Shown here piece after piece: positions 12,735 through 21,275 of a DNA stretch of 64,000 nucleotides (positions within the stretch are counted from its first letter, which is position 1; every line of letters begins with the position of its first letter). The position numbers and the translations under genes were made by a program. The stretch comes from Nitrospirota bacterium. GTDB taxonomy: Bacteria > Nitrospirota > Nitrospiria > Nitrospirales > Nitrospiraceae. The stretch covers positions 160,906 through 224,905 of the forward strand of contig NSIK01000010.1 in assembly GCA_002737345.1 (NCBI GenBank), given 5' to 3'. Under the pieces are notes generated by a model. The model was not told where the DNA came from. It was given only the letters and a program-made list of their open reading frames with translations, and did no database searches.

Positions 12735-12735
12735 T

Positions 12736-14154
12736 ATGCGCATGCCTGTTGTCATCGGACTTTCTTGTTTGCTGATCTCCTGTACGATGGGGCCGGACTA
12801 TGAACGGCCCAAGATGGAGGGGGCCGAAGCCTTTCGGATGGGGGAGCCGCATGCCGACGCCTCTTCGATTGCGAATCTGGCCTGGTGGGAAATTTTACAG
12901 GACGAGCCGTTGCAACAGCTCGTGCGTATCGCGCTGGAGGAGAATAAGGATCTGCAGCGTGCTGTCGCCGTTGTCGACGAGTTTCAGGCCCGCGCGGGTC
13001 TTGCCAGGTCTGATTTTCTTCCGGGGGTCTCGGCTTCGGGCAGTGCTCCGGCCTTAGGCCGCAAGACGAGCTTTCTCGTGCCGGGGTTTGTGAACCCCTT
13101 CAATTATTATCTACAAGGCAATCTGGCCTGGGAGCTGGACCTCTGGGGCCGCGTGAGACGTGCGAACGAAGCGGCTCGCGCCGAGCTCCTCTCGAAGGAA
13201 GAAAATCGGCGCGCCGTTGTGTTGCAGCTGGTGAGCGGCGTGGCCGAGAGTTACTTTAACCTGCTCCAGTTCGATGCACAGCTGGACATTGCCAGGGGGA
13301 CGCTCCAGTCCTGGGAAGAGTCGGTCCGCATCGCCAGGGCCAGACTGAAGCAAGGCGTGACCTCACGGCTCGACCTGGATCAGTTTGTCGCAGCGCGAGC
13401 CAATGCCGTGGTCCGCACCGCGGAGCTTGAACGGCAAATGGTCCAGGCGGAAAATCAATTGAGCGTTTTGTTAGGGCGCAAACCTTTTACGATTCCCAGA
13501 GGCCGTTCGCTCACGGATCAGGTCATGCCGCCTTCTGTGCCAGCCGGACTTCCCTCAGACCTGTTGCAGCGGAGGCCCGATCTGTTGCAGGCGGAGCAGG
13601 AGCTGGCGGCGGCGACGGCCCACGTTGGTGTCGCCAAGGCCGATCGGTTCCCCAGGATTTCACTCACGGGGTTACTGGGAGTATCCAGTCCGAAATTGTC
13701 GAGGCTGTTCACCGATCCCGCTTCCTTTGGGGTGGCGGGGGTTGGAGTCACTGCGCCTCTCTTGAATGGGCCGGCGTTGGGTTTTCAGCAGGAGGCGGCA
13801 GAGGCGCAAGCGAGGCAGGCGGTGGCGCAGTATCAAGAGAGAGTGTTGACGGCGTTCCGTGAAGTCGAAGATTCGCTCGTAGCCGTGCGCACATTGTTGG
13901 TGCAACATGACGCGCAGCGCCAGCAAGTGACGGCGTTGCAGTCGGCGCTCAGGCTGGCAGAGCTTCGCTATAAGGGCGGGCTGGCGAACTATTTGGATGT
14001 GCTGGTGGCGCGGCGCAATCTCTTCGAGGCGGAATTGTCTTTGACCGGCACGCGCCGTTTACATCTGGTCTCGGTGGTGCAACTATATAAGGCCCTCGGC
14101 GGCGGCTGGTCTCCCGATATGGAGCGACCCACAGACCGGCGCATAGGCTCATAA
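12736..14154 (+). CDS. Outer-membrane efflux channel lipoprotein, NodT/OprM family
   Basis: This is the trimeric outer-membrane duct of the RND system. The 472-aa product begins with a short signal ending LLISC, a lipobox with Cys at residue 15. The family start TMGPDYERPK follows. Two repeated helical regions of the TolC fold are visible, including LAWELDLWGRVRRANEAAR in the first and the paired LPSDLLQRRPDLLQAEQEL segment, a hallmark of the NodT subgroup. The start codon is 1 bp after the pump stop, so translation is coupled. It completes a three-gene adaptor-pump-channel set. Confidence 0.94.
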   Translation: MRMPVVIGLSCLLISCTMGPDYERPKMEGAEAFRMGEPHADASSIANLAWWEILQDEPLQQLVRIALEENKDLQRAVAVVDEFQARAGLARSDFLPGVSASGSAPALGRKTSFLVPGFVNPFNYYLQGNLAWELDLWGRVRRANEAARAELLSKEENRRAVVLQLVSGVAESYFNLLQFDAQLDIARGTLQSWEESVRIARARLKQGVTSRLDLDQFVAARANAVVRTAELERQMVQAENQLSVLLGRKPFTIPRGRSLTDQVMPPSVPAGLPSDLLQRRPDLLQAEQELAAATAHVGVAKADRFPRISLTGLLGVSSPKLSRLFTDPASFGVAGVGVTAPLLNGPALGFQQEAAEAQARQAVAQYQERVLTAFREVEDSLVAVRTLLVQHDAQRQQVTALQSALRLAELRYKGGLANYLDVLVARRNLFEAELSLTGTRRLHLVSVVQLYKALGGGWSPDMERPTDRRIGS

Positions 14155-14158
14155 GGCG

Positions 14159-14764
14159 ATGGACAATCAGACAGATAATCCCTATCCGATTCATGATCTC
14201 TTGCGTCAGCGTTGGAGTCCGCGCGCCTTTGACGATCGACCAATTGAACCGGAGAAACTGCGGAGCCTCTTTGAGGCGGCGCGCTGGGCTCCGTCATTGG
14301 ATAATGGGCAGCCCTGGCGATTCCTGGTCGCCACGAAAGATGAGACAGCCGAGTACGAACGTCTGTTCAACTGTCTGGTCACAGGCAATCAGAAGTCGGC
14401 CTACCGGGCCCCGGTACTGATGTTATCCGTGGCGCATCTGCAGTTCGAGGATGGCTCGCCGAACGCTCATGCGCTCCATGACACGGGCATGGCGGTCGAA
14501 AATCTCGTCGTCCAGGCTACGGCCCTCGGGCTGGTCGCACGCCAGATGGCGGGCTTTCGAATCGATCAGGCCAGGGAAGACTGTCGGATCCCGGACGGCT
14601 ATGAGCCGGTGGTCATGATTGCGGTCGGGTATCCAGGCGACCCGGCTTTACAATCGGACCGTTTGCGGGCGCAGGAACCTCCATTGCCAGTCCGCAAGCC
14701 CCTCACAGAGTTGGTGTACTCTGCAACCTGGGAGTTGCCGTCCTCCATTTTTCGGCAGGGATAA
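14159..14764 (+). CDS. Nitroreductase-family flavoprotein
   Basis: An FMN-dependent NAD(P)H oxidoreductase of the nitroreductase fold; the natural substrate is unknown. The 201-aa product has the FMN phosphate-binding pattern RWSPRAFDDRPI near residue 19 and AARWAPSLDNGQPWRF near residue 43. The mid-region helix AVENLVVQATALGLVARQM and the strand PVVMIAVGYPGDP are also typical. It starts 4 bp after the efflux channel gene and is followed by an SDR enzyme, so it is probably the fourth gene of the efflux operon. A role in reducing or detoxifying compounds handled by the pump is inference. Confidence 0.88.
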   Translation: MDNQTDNPYPIHDLLRQRWSPRAFDDRPIEPEKLRSLFEAARWAPSLDNGQPWRFLVATKDETAEYERLFNCLVTGNQKSAYRAPVLMLSVAHLQFEDGSPNAHALHDTGMAVENLVVQATALGLVARQMAGFRIDQAREDCRIPDGYEPVVMIAVGYPGDPALQSDRLRAQEPPLPVRKPLTELVYSATWELPSSIFRQG

Positions 14765-14822
14765 ATCGCATCGAAATTCAAGGATCGAGTCGATCACGAA
14801 GTGGAAAGGGCCAGGATATATT

Positions 14823-15554
14823 ATGGCGTCACTCAGTGGAAAAGTTGCGATCGTCACAGGATCCTCCAGCGGGATCGGGCGAGCGATCGCAGAACGGTTG
14901 GCTGAGGACGGAGCGATTGTGGTGGTGAATTACGGCATGAGTGAGGAGAAGGCCCGGCAAGTCGTCACGGGCATTCAAGGCAAGGGAGGGAAGGCCATCG
15001 CCGTGCAATCCGATATGAGCAAGGCGGACCAGGCGCGTCGGCTTGTCAGTGAGACGGTGAAGCAATTCGGGCGGCTGGATATTCTCGTGAACAATGCGGG
15101 GAAGTTTATGCCCAAGCCCCTCCTGGAAACGACTGAGGCAGATTTCGACCAGGCTATTGCGTTAAATGCCAAGGGCCCGTACTTCGCCATGCAGGAAGCG
15201 GCTACTGTACTTAAAGAAGGCGGCCGCATCGTGAATATTTCCACGGAAGGGACGCACTTAAGTTTTCCCGGTGCAACGGCCTACCTTGGCAGCAAGGCGG
15301 CGCTGGAACAGTATACGAAGGGCCTAGCTCAGGAGCTGGCGCCTCGAGGCATTACGGTGAATACGGTTTCGCCCGGCTTCACCGAGACGGGCATGATGAC
15401 GGACCAGCTCCGCCAGATCGGCTCAGAGATGTCTCCGTTGAAGCGGCTTGGCGCGCCGAAAGATATTGCCGATGTGGTGGCGTTCATTGTGAGTGAAGAG
15501 GCGCGGTGGTTGACGGGCCAGAATATTCACGCCGGCGGCGGCATTGTCATGTAG
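14823..15554 (+). CDS. Short-chain dehydrogenase/reductase (SDR), FabG-like
   Basis: A classical 243-aa SDR with a Rossmann fold. The cofactor loop reads TGSSSGIG (residues 12-19), followed by NNAG after the fourth strand. The catalytic Ser lies in VNISTEG, and the Tyr-x3-Lys pair is in AYLGSKAALEQY. The chain ends with the typical LTGQNIHAGGGIVM. An NADP preference is possible because there is no acidic residue at the end of beta-2 (VVVNYG), but this is only a hint. The ATG at 14823 is chosen because the fold starts there; the frame is open further upstream but overlaps the nitroreductase. Substrate unknown. Confidence 0.9.
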   Translation: MASLSGKVAIVTGSSSGIGRAIAERLAEDGAIVVVNYGMSEEKARQVVTGIQGKGGKAIAVQSDMSKADQARRLVSETVKQFGRLDILVNNAGKFMPKPLLETTEADFDQAIALNAKGPYFAMQEAATVLKEGGRIVNISTEGTHLSFPGATAYLGSKAALEQYTKGLAQELAPRGITVNTVSPGFTETGMMTDQLRQIGSEMSPLKRLGAPKDIADVVAFIVSEEARWLTGQNIHAGGGIVM

Positions 15555-15563
15555 GAGGGGCAG

Positions 15564-15953
15564 ATGGGGCGGCAGAATATTTCGACTGGTGGTCCTTGGG
15601 AAGGTAAGATCGGTTATTCACGGGCCGTAAGGGTCGGAGCCCATATTTCCGTGTCTGGCTCCACGGCGATGACGGAATCCGGTCTGGTTGGCAAGGGCGA
15701 TCCCTATGCGCAGACGATTCAGGCCCTCAGGACGATCGAAGCAGCTTTGCAGCAAGCAGGCGCGTCGCTCGCCGATGTAGTGCGGACCAGAATTTATATG
15801 GCGAATATCGATCAATGGCAGGAAGTCGGCCGGGCCCATGGCGAAGTCTTCAGTGCGATCCGGCCGGCGACGACGATGGTGGAAGTGAAGCGCTTAATCG
15901 ATCCAGACATGTTGGTCGAGATCGAGGCAGACGCCATCATGAGTCAGGGATAG
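15564..15953 (+). CDS. RidA/YjgF/YER057c-family protein
   Basis: RidA proteins hydrolyse reactive enamine/imine intermediates produced by PLP enzymes; many paralogues have other, often unknown, substrates. The 129-aa product has the single chorismate-mutase-like domain with the C-terminal signature ATTMVEVKRLIDPDMLVEIEADAI and the arginine in VVRTRIYMANID that sits in the subunit-interface pocket. It starts 9 bp after the SDR gene. It appears to be part of the accessory tail of the efflux operon. Confidence 0.88.
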   Translation: MGRQNISTGGPWEGKIGYSRAVRVGAHISVSGSTAMTESGLVGKGDPYAQTIQALRTIEAALQQAGASLADVVRTRIYMANIDQWQEVGRAHGEVFSAIRPATTMVEVKRLIDPDMLVEIEADAIMSQG

Positions 15954-15980
15954 AGCCATCGACAGGCACAGAGGTTGTGT

Positions 15981-16862
15981 ATGGCCGATCAGAATAAACG
16001 ACTCGACTCTAATGTCTCAGGTAACTTTTACGTCGATGCAACTTGCATTAATTGTGACACCTGCCGGCAGTTGGCGCCGGCGAGCTTTGAAGAAGTTGGC
16101 GATTTCTCCGCAGTTACCAGCCAGCCGACTAGCGAGGGCTCTCTTCATCAGGCCTATCAAGCGCTCCTCTCCTGCCCGGTTGGTTCGATCGGGACAGAGC
16201 GTGGTGAGCCGGTACGGATGCAAGAGGCCATGGCTAGCTTTCCGCTTCACCTGGAAGAAGGGGTCTATTACTGCGGATTTAATTCCGAGAAGTCTTTTGG
16301 CGCGAACAGTTTTTTTCTCGAACATCCGGATGGCAACTGGCTCATCGATTCGCCTCGTTATCTCAAACATCTGGTCGAGGCCTTCGAGCGGAAGGGCGGC
16401 CTGTCCCACATCTTTTTAACCCATAAAGATGACGTGGCCGAAGCGGAGAAGTATGCAGCGCATTTCGGGGCGAAGCGGATCATTCATCGAGCGGATCTGG
16501 AGGCGGCCCCTGGCGCGGAATGGATTATCGAAGACGTGGATAGCAGCCAGATTCTGCCAGAATTTCAGATCATTCCCGTGCCGGGCCACACGGCCGGCAG
16601 CATGGCCCTGCTATATAAGAATAGATTTTTGTTCACGGGCGATCATCTCTGGTGGGATTCGAAGCAGCAGATGTTGCGTGCTCCGAGCCAGCAGGTCTGG
16701 AGAAAGCGCGTGTTGCTGGACTCACTCCAGAAACTGCTCGACTACCGGTTCGAATGGGTCTTGGCGGGGCATGGGGATGGCATACGATTGTCAGCTGCAG
16801 CGATGCAATCGCAATTGCAAGCGTTGATCGAACGTCGCCAGCCAGCCAGAATGCCCTCCTAG
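15981..16862 (+). CDS. Ferredoxin-domain / metallo-beta-lactamase-fold fusion protein
   Basis: The 293-aa product has a 4Fe-4S ferredoxin domain at about residues 10-65, with ligands in CINCDTC and a fourth Cys in LLSCPVGSIG. A metallo-beta-lactamase domain follows. The usual HxHxDH metal motif is replaced by THKDDVAEAEK, so most of the first metal site is gone. PGHTAGSM, FTGDHLWWD and LAGHGDG keep the downstream His/Asp ligands. A redox or hydrolase role cannot be assigned. The ATG at 15981 is preceded by GAGG; a TTG two codons upstream is the alternative. It is the last gene of the run that begins at smpB, 27 bp after ridA. Confidence 0.85.
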   Translation: MADQNKRLDSNVSGNFYVDATCINCDTCRQLAPASFEEVGDFSAVTSQPTSEGSLHQAYQALLSCPVGSIGTERGEPVRMQEAMASFPLHLEEGVYYCGFNSEKSFGANSFFLEHPDGNWLIDSPRYLKHLVEAFERKGGLSHIFLTHKDDVAEAEKYAAHFGAKRIIHRADLEAAPGAEWIIEDVDSSQILPEFQIIPVPGHTAGSMALLYKNRFLFTGDHLWWDSKQQMLRAPSQQVWRKRVLLDSLQKLLDYRFEWVLAGHGDGIRLSAAAMQSQLQALIERRQPARMPS

Positions 16863-17143
16863 TATGTTCATGCGTGTCGCCAGCTGGATCGGTTGCAATA
16901 TGCTAGAGCTGGGCCGGGAGATGCGTGACCTGCGCATTTTGGAGCTTTTGCTAAGCTTTGCTCGCCCCCGTCGCTGGGATTTTGTTGGCCTGTGTCAGTC
17001 GCGCCAAAAGCGCGTAGCTGGATGGCCCCGCAATCGGGCAATAACAATGGGCTCTGGCATCCCCTTGAACTGTGCTGTATGATGGTTATCTGAAAATAGC
17101 GAAAGCTCAGAGATGGGCCTTTTCACCATTCGACTAAATGAAA

Positions 17144-17493
17144 GGGGGCGACCGGAATCGACGGGGATACTAAGGTCAGCGATGCATGTCGAGCTCTCGG
17201 GGTCTCGTAAATCCTCCGGGAAAATGTAACTGCAAACCAAGAATTTGCACTCGCAGCTTAAATAACTGCGACGTTCCTCCACCTGAGGCCCGCGGGGGTG
17301 GTCGGAGCGCGATACAGCGGGCTGGTCCAAAGCTGGTGCTCAGCGGCTAAGGACGAGACAATACTGGGCTAGTGGCCAGTCTAAGCTAGCCGGTGGGCGT
17401 GGGTGGCTGCGAAATTAAAACGATCGGCTAAACATGTAGATTCGTTGTGCTGAAGGTCTTCGGACCCGGGTTCAACTCCCGGCGCCTCCACCA
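17144..17493 (+). ncRNA. ssrA: Transfer-messenger RNA (tmRNA, SsrA)
   Basis: The 5' end GGGGGCG (17144-17150) pairs with CGCCTCC (17483-17489) to form the tRNA-like acceptor stem, including one G-U pair; A and an encoded CCA follow. The T-arm ACCCGGGTTCAACTCCCGG and the tmRNA-specific start GACCGGAATCGACGGGG are clear. The tag frame at 17232-17261 encodes ANQEFALAA and a TAA stop. With the charged Ala the tag would be A-ANQEFALAA, one residue shorter than that of E. coli, with the ALAA degradation signal kept. tmRNA with SmpB rescues stalled ribosomes. No confident promoter was identified. Confidence 0.97.
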
Positions 17494-17500
17494 AAAATTG

Positions 17501-17530
17501 ATGCCCAACGGTTCTCCGTTGGGCATTTTC
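17501..17530 (+). terminator. Intrinsic terminator of ssrA
   Basis: A perfect 11-bp hairpin (ATGCCCAACGG / CCGTTGGGCAT, loop TTCT) begins 8 bp after the tmRNA CCA end and is followed by TTTTC-type U-rich sequence. This is a textbook rho-independent terminator. Confidence 0.9.
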
Positions 17531-17742
17531 TTTGGGAAATCAGGCAAACACGCGAGGGTTTGTGCAGAAACCCGTGGCCTTCGCCAGCTGACCATCGGCA
17601 CCGTTTTATATCACTTTCTGCTCTCTCCACCCCAATAGTCTCTGTCCCTCTTCTTTCTTCTTGCATGCTCATTGCTCCATGGTGAAGGCAGGTTAAGATC
17701 TCCCCTCTGGATTGTCCTTGCTATTTTCTGTACTCTCATCAC

Positions 17743-18699
17743 ATGAGGCGATGGATGCTGGTTCGGATCATGATGTGCAGGATGGTGATTATCCTATTGG
17801 CATCGATAGGGCTCACCGATAGTCTCTCGCTGGCGAATGCGCCTCTCCCGGTGAAGCCGGAATTGGTGCCGGCTCTCGCCGTACCCAAACCACATGCGCC
17901 AGAGACTGAGTCCAGGCCCATCGGGAAGGTACATCCTCCATCCGGTGTTGGCGCTGTGCCGAAGCCTGCCGGTGTTCCACCCCCTGCTGAGGTCATCGGG
18001 AAAGACGGCGCTCCCATGATGTTGGTTCCCGCCGGTGAGTTCACGATGGGGAGCGACAAGGGCGATGACGATGAACAGCCAGTTCATCGAGTCTTTCTCG
18101 ACAGTTTTTATATGGATAAGTTTGAAGTGACGAATGGCCGGTTTGCGAAGTTTGTCGAAGCGATTCAGAGTGAACCGCCTTGGGGCTTTGCGGATAAGGA
18201 AACGCCGGTTGTCCGCTCGGATCGTCCGGTTCGCTGGGTGAATTGGATGGAGGCGTTTGGCTATTGTCTCTGGGCCGGAAAGCGGTTGCCGACCGAAGCG
18301 GAGTGGGAGAAAGCCGCTCGTGGAACGGACGGAAGGGTTTATCCCTGGGGAAGCGATCAGCCGACTCCGATCCATGCAGTGTTTGGCTTGAAGGAAGGGG
18401 CCGATATGGTTGCGCCCATTGGCAATCGTGATAAAGGGAAAAGCCCTTACGGCATTCACGATCTGGCGGGCAACCTGTATGAATGGGTGGCTGACTGGTA
18501 CGACGAACAATTTTACACGAAAAATCCTGCCATCAATCCGCGCGGAGCGGTTGAGGGTACGGCCAAGGTGCAACGAGGCGGTTCCTATATCAATAATCCC
18601 TATCGGCTTCGATCCTCCTTTCGGTCAAAAGGCGATCCCACGGAGCATGATCCCAACGTTGGATTTCGCTGCACGGAAGATGCCTCCAAACTACCGTAG
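17743..18699 (+). CDS. Secreted FGE/SUMF1-fold (formylglycine-generating-enzyme-like) protein
   Basis: The 318-aa product starts with a hydrophobic signal segment (residues 13-29) and a Pro-rich linker to about residue 85. The FGE-sulfatase domain follows: MMLVPAGEFTMGSDKGDDDE, DKFEVTNGRFAKFV, KRLPTEAEWEKAARG, GIHDLAGNLYEWVADWY, VQRGGSYINNPYRLRSSFR and NVGFRCTED. The paired active-site cysteines of true formylglycine-generating enzymes are not at the GGS...YR segment, so it is probably a C-type-lectin-like or regulatory member and not a sulfatase activator. It stands alone between ssrA and a 322-bp gap. Confidence 0.85.
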   Translation: MRRWMLVRIMMCRMVIILLASIGLTDSLSLANAPLPVKPELVPALAVPKPHAPETESRPIGKVHPPSGVGAVPKPAGVPPPAEVIGKDGAPMMLVPAGEFTMGSDKGDDDEQPVHRVFLDSFYMDKFEVTNGRFAKFVEAIQSEPPWGFADKETPVVRSDRPVRWVNWMEAFGYCLWAGKRLPTEAEWEKAARGTDGRVYPWGSDQPTPIHAVFGLKEGADMVAPIGNRDKGKSPYGIHDLAGNLYEWVADWYDEQFYTKNPAINPRGAVEGTAKVQRGGSYINNPYRLRSSFRSKGDPTEHDPNVGFRCTEDASKLP

Positions 18700-19021
18700 C
18701 GTTCTTCTCCAATTTTTCTGTGGTGGCGTGATAAAGGGAAGGTCTCGCCGCTCTAAGATTAGATGTTGCTCACGAGCACACAGGAGGCCGTGAACGAGCC
18801 GATCTTTTGTATGGAGGATTTTTGTTCCGGTTCGTGAGTCATGGATCGCTTACGGCATCCTGTTTCGTCTTTCCTGCCATACTGGACGGTGCCTGGGAAG
18901 CGAGGCGATGGCTTCGTGGTGCCTTGTTCCCCCATCTTGCCCTTCCTCTCGAAGCCCCTTTAGAATAGGGCGTTAGGTCGGTCGGCCGGCAACGGTGATT
19001 TCCTTATCCGGAGGTGGTGCG
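18700..19021. other. Gap of 322 bp with no recognised feature
   Basis: No convincing ORF, tRNA, repeat or strong promoter is visible. The last bases hold a good ribosome site (GGAGGTGG) for the following pterin dehydratase gene. Confidence 0.5.
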
Positions 19022-19372
19022 ATGAGCCTTGCTGAGAACAGCTGTATTCCCTGTCGTGGCGGTGTGCCTCCCGTCACGGCTGATCGTGCGCAGGCCCTGT
19101 TGAAGGAATTGGGACAAGGGTGGTCGCTGAACCAGGCGGGCCATCTTGAGCGTTTGTATTCGTTCAAGGATTTTTCTCAGGCCTTGGCTTATGTGAATAA
19201 GATAGGAGCGGTGGCAGAAGCGGAAGGCCACCATCCGGATCTTTATCTGGCCTGGGGGAAGTGCAGGGTCGAAATCTGGACCCACAAGATCAATGGCCTG
19301 GCAGAGAGCGATTTTTATCTGGCCGCCAAGGCCGACCGAGAGTTCGAGCCATTCCGACCCGCAGCCAGTTAG
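19022..19372 (+). CDS. 4a-hydroxytetrahydrobiopterin dehydratase (pterin-4a-carbinolamine dehydratase)
   Basis: PCD/DCoH enzymes dehydrate 4a-hydroxy-tetrahydropterin during cofactor recycling; bacterial members may also act on molybdopterin or folate-type pterins. The 116-aa product has the fold and the active-site histidines in EAEGHHPDLYLAWGKCRVEIWTH. The N-terminal extension carries a Cys pair (CIPC). The ATG at 19022 is selected because GGAGGTGG lies 5-12 bp upstream. It is 33 bp upstream of the radical SAM gene on the same strand, so cotranscription is likely. No aromatic amino acid hydroxylase is in the window. Confidence 0.9.
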   Translation: MSLAENSCIPCRGGVPPVTADRAQALLKELGQGWSLNQAGHLERLYSFKDFSQALAYVNKIGAVAEAEGHHPDLYLAWGKCRVEIWTHKINGLAESDFYLAAKADREFEPFRPAAS

Positions 19373-19405
19373 TCACGAGTCTTCTATGACGTCACGAGGC
19401 AACAG

Positions 19406-21265
19406 ATGAGCGACCAGGCCCAGGTGGCGCTCGTCAATATGCCGTTTAGCTATTCGAAGTATCCGTCGATCCAGCTGGGCACATTGTCCGCCTTGCTTAA
19501 GTCGAAGGGGATTCCCGTCGATTGCCACCATCTGAACGTGCGCTTCGCCCACAAGATCGGCGTGCCTCTCTACGAAATGATCTGCGAGAAGCGAGCGCTC
19601 TTCGGCGAATGGATTTTTTCCTATCTGCTGTTCCGCGACAATCCTAAGCGCGCTGAGTATCCCCGTCTGTTCAAGCCGGTCTTTGAGCAAGTGGCTAAGG
19701 CCAGCGGTCAGTCGGTTCCCTTCTTTGAAGATATGGCGACGAGGACCGCGCCGCAGTTTTTGACCGAATCTCTAACCTCCATTGATTGGGGGCAGTATAA
19801 AATCGTTGGGTTCACGTCGACCTTCGATCAAAACGTAGCGAGCCTGACGATGGCAAAACTCATCAAGGATCTGTATCCCGAAGTGATGATTGTGTTCGGC
19901 GGGGCGAATTATGATGGCGAGATGGGGCTGGAATATTTCCGGGCCTTCCCGTTTATTGATTATGTGGTGGTGGGAGAAGGGGAAGGTGTCTTTCCGGAAC
20001 TGGTTCGCTATCTCCTTGGGGGAACGTCAGGGGCTGTGCCCAATGGTGTGGCCTATCGAGAGGGAACGGCACCAGTCTTTACGCCGAATCATGCACTCTT
20101 CTCAGATTTTGCAAAGACCGGTCCGCCGGACTACGACGACTATTATCGACTACTGGGTGAATTGGGCGAAACGGCGCAGGGGCTCGATCGGATTCTCCTT
20201 TACGAAGGTTCGCGGGGCTGTTGGTGGGGAGAAAAACATCACTGCACCTTTTGCGGCTTGAATGCGCAGAGTATGAAGTTTCGGGCCAAGTCGTCCGAGC
20301 AAGTGGCCCGGGAGATGGCCTATCTCTCCAGCCGGTACGATACAGCGCGCTTTCGCCTGGTGGACAATATCATCGATATGAAATATGTGGAGAATCTCTT
20401 CGGCCGGTTTGCGGCGGACCATTGCGATCTTGATCTCTTCATCGAAACCAAGAGCAATTTGAAGAAGAGCCAGATTCGCATGCTTGCGGTCGGGGGCGTG
20501 AAGTGCATGCAGCCGGGGTTGGAGAGCCTGAGTGCCAATCAGTTGCAGGCGATGGACAAAGGCGTCACCCCGATGCAGAATATTATCTGCCTGAAGTGGA
20601 GCTTCTACTACCATGTCACGGTGTCCTGGAATATCCTGCTCGGATTTCCTGGTGAAACGAATGAGGACTACCGTCGGCAGATCGCCCTGCTTCCCTCGTT
20701 ATTCCATCTCCAGCCGCCCGAGTCGACCGGGAAGTTCTGGCTAGAGCGGTTCAGCCCCTATTACACCAAGCCCCATGAATATGGCGTCCGTATCACCGGT
20801 CCCGGGACCGCGTACGAATATGTCTATGATGCACGGCTGCTGGATCTGAAGAAGATCGCCTACGATTTTGAATATGAGCTGGATAATTGGAATGTGGATC
20901 AAGAGGTCTATCAGGAACTGGTTGACCTGGTGCAGGAATGGCAGAGACTCGCCGGTTCGAGCGATCGGCCGTTTCTCTACTATTCGAAGGCGATCGACTA
21001 TGTCACGGTCTACGATGGTCGGGATCCCAAGGCCCCGATCAGGATGCGTTATGAGTGGCCCGCGGCAGCGATTATTGAGGTCTGTAGCGAGGCACCCAAG
21101 AGTGTGGATCAGATTCGTTCTCTGCTGGCACAGCGACCGGAGAAGGGTGAGGGCAGCGATCAAGAAATCGATCAGGCGCTCATCGCGTTGACAGATGCGC
21201 GAATTCTCTACGAAGAGCGTGGCAAGTATTTTACGTTGGCCATCCCCGAAAACACTTACCTCTAG
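19406..21265 (+). CDS. B12-binding-type radical SAM protein, RiPP-maturation radical SAM protein 1 family
   Basis: The 619-aa product has an N-terminal cobalamin-binding-like domain (roughly residues 1-210; Rossmann strands in MIVFGGANYDG and YVVVGEGEGVFPELV). A radical SAM domain follows with cysteines in SRGCWWGEKHHCTFCGLN, spaced C-x7-C-x2-C (Cys272, 280, 283) instead of C-x3-C-x2-C. That spacing and the WGEKHHC context match the RiPP-maturation radical SAM 1 group, whose studied members are C-methyltransferases on ribosomal peptides. The canonical B12 DxHxxG motif is not seen. The C-terminal ~150 residues form an extra domain. No precursor peptide with a Nif11 or nitrile-hydratase leader is visible nearby, so the substrate is open. 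Confidence 0.82.
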   Translation: MSDQAQVALVNMPFSYSKYPSIQLGTLSALLKSKGIPVDCHHLNVRFAHKIGVPLYEMICEKRALFGEWIFSYLLFRDNPKRAEYPRLFKPVFEQVAKASGQSVPFFEDMATRTAPQFLTESLTSIDWGQYKIVGFTSTFDQNVASLTMAKLIKDLYPEVMIVFGGANYDGEMGLEYFRAFPFIDYVVVGEGEGVFPELVRYLLGGTSGAVPNGVAYREGTAPVFTPNHALFSDFAKTGPPDYDDYYRLLGELGETAQGLDRILLYEGSRGCWWGEKHHCTFCGLNAQSMKFRAKSSEQVAREMAYLSSRYDTARFRLVDNIIDMKYVENLFGRFAADHCDLDLFIETKSNLKKSQIRMLAVGGVKCMQPGLESLSANQLQAMDKGVTPMQNIICLKWSFYYHVTVSWNILLGFPGETNEDYRRQIALLPSLFHLQPPESTGKFWLERFSPYYTKPHEYGVRITGPGTAYEYVYDARLLDLKKIAYDFEYELDNWNVDQEVYQELVDLVQEWQRLAGSSDRPFLYYSKAIDYVTVYDGRDPKAPIRMRYEWPAAAIIEVCSEAPKSVDQIRSLLAQRPEKGEGSDQEIDQALIALTDARILYEERGKYFTLAIPENTYL

Positions 21266-21275
21266 CAGCGCACAT

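Noticed and set aside
16864-17082. Frame of 72 codons upstream of ssrA
   Set aside because: No ribosome site and no protein-like pattern; its start lies 1 bp after the preceding stop, but the sequence looks non-coding.
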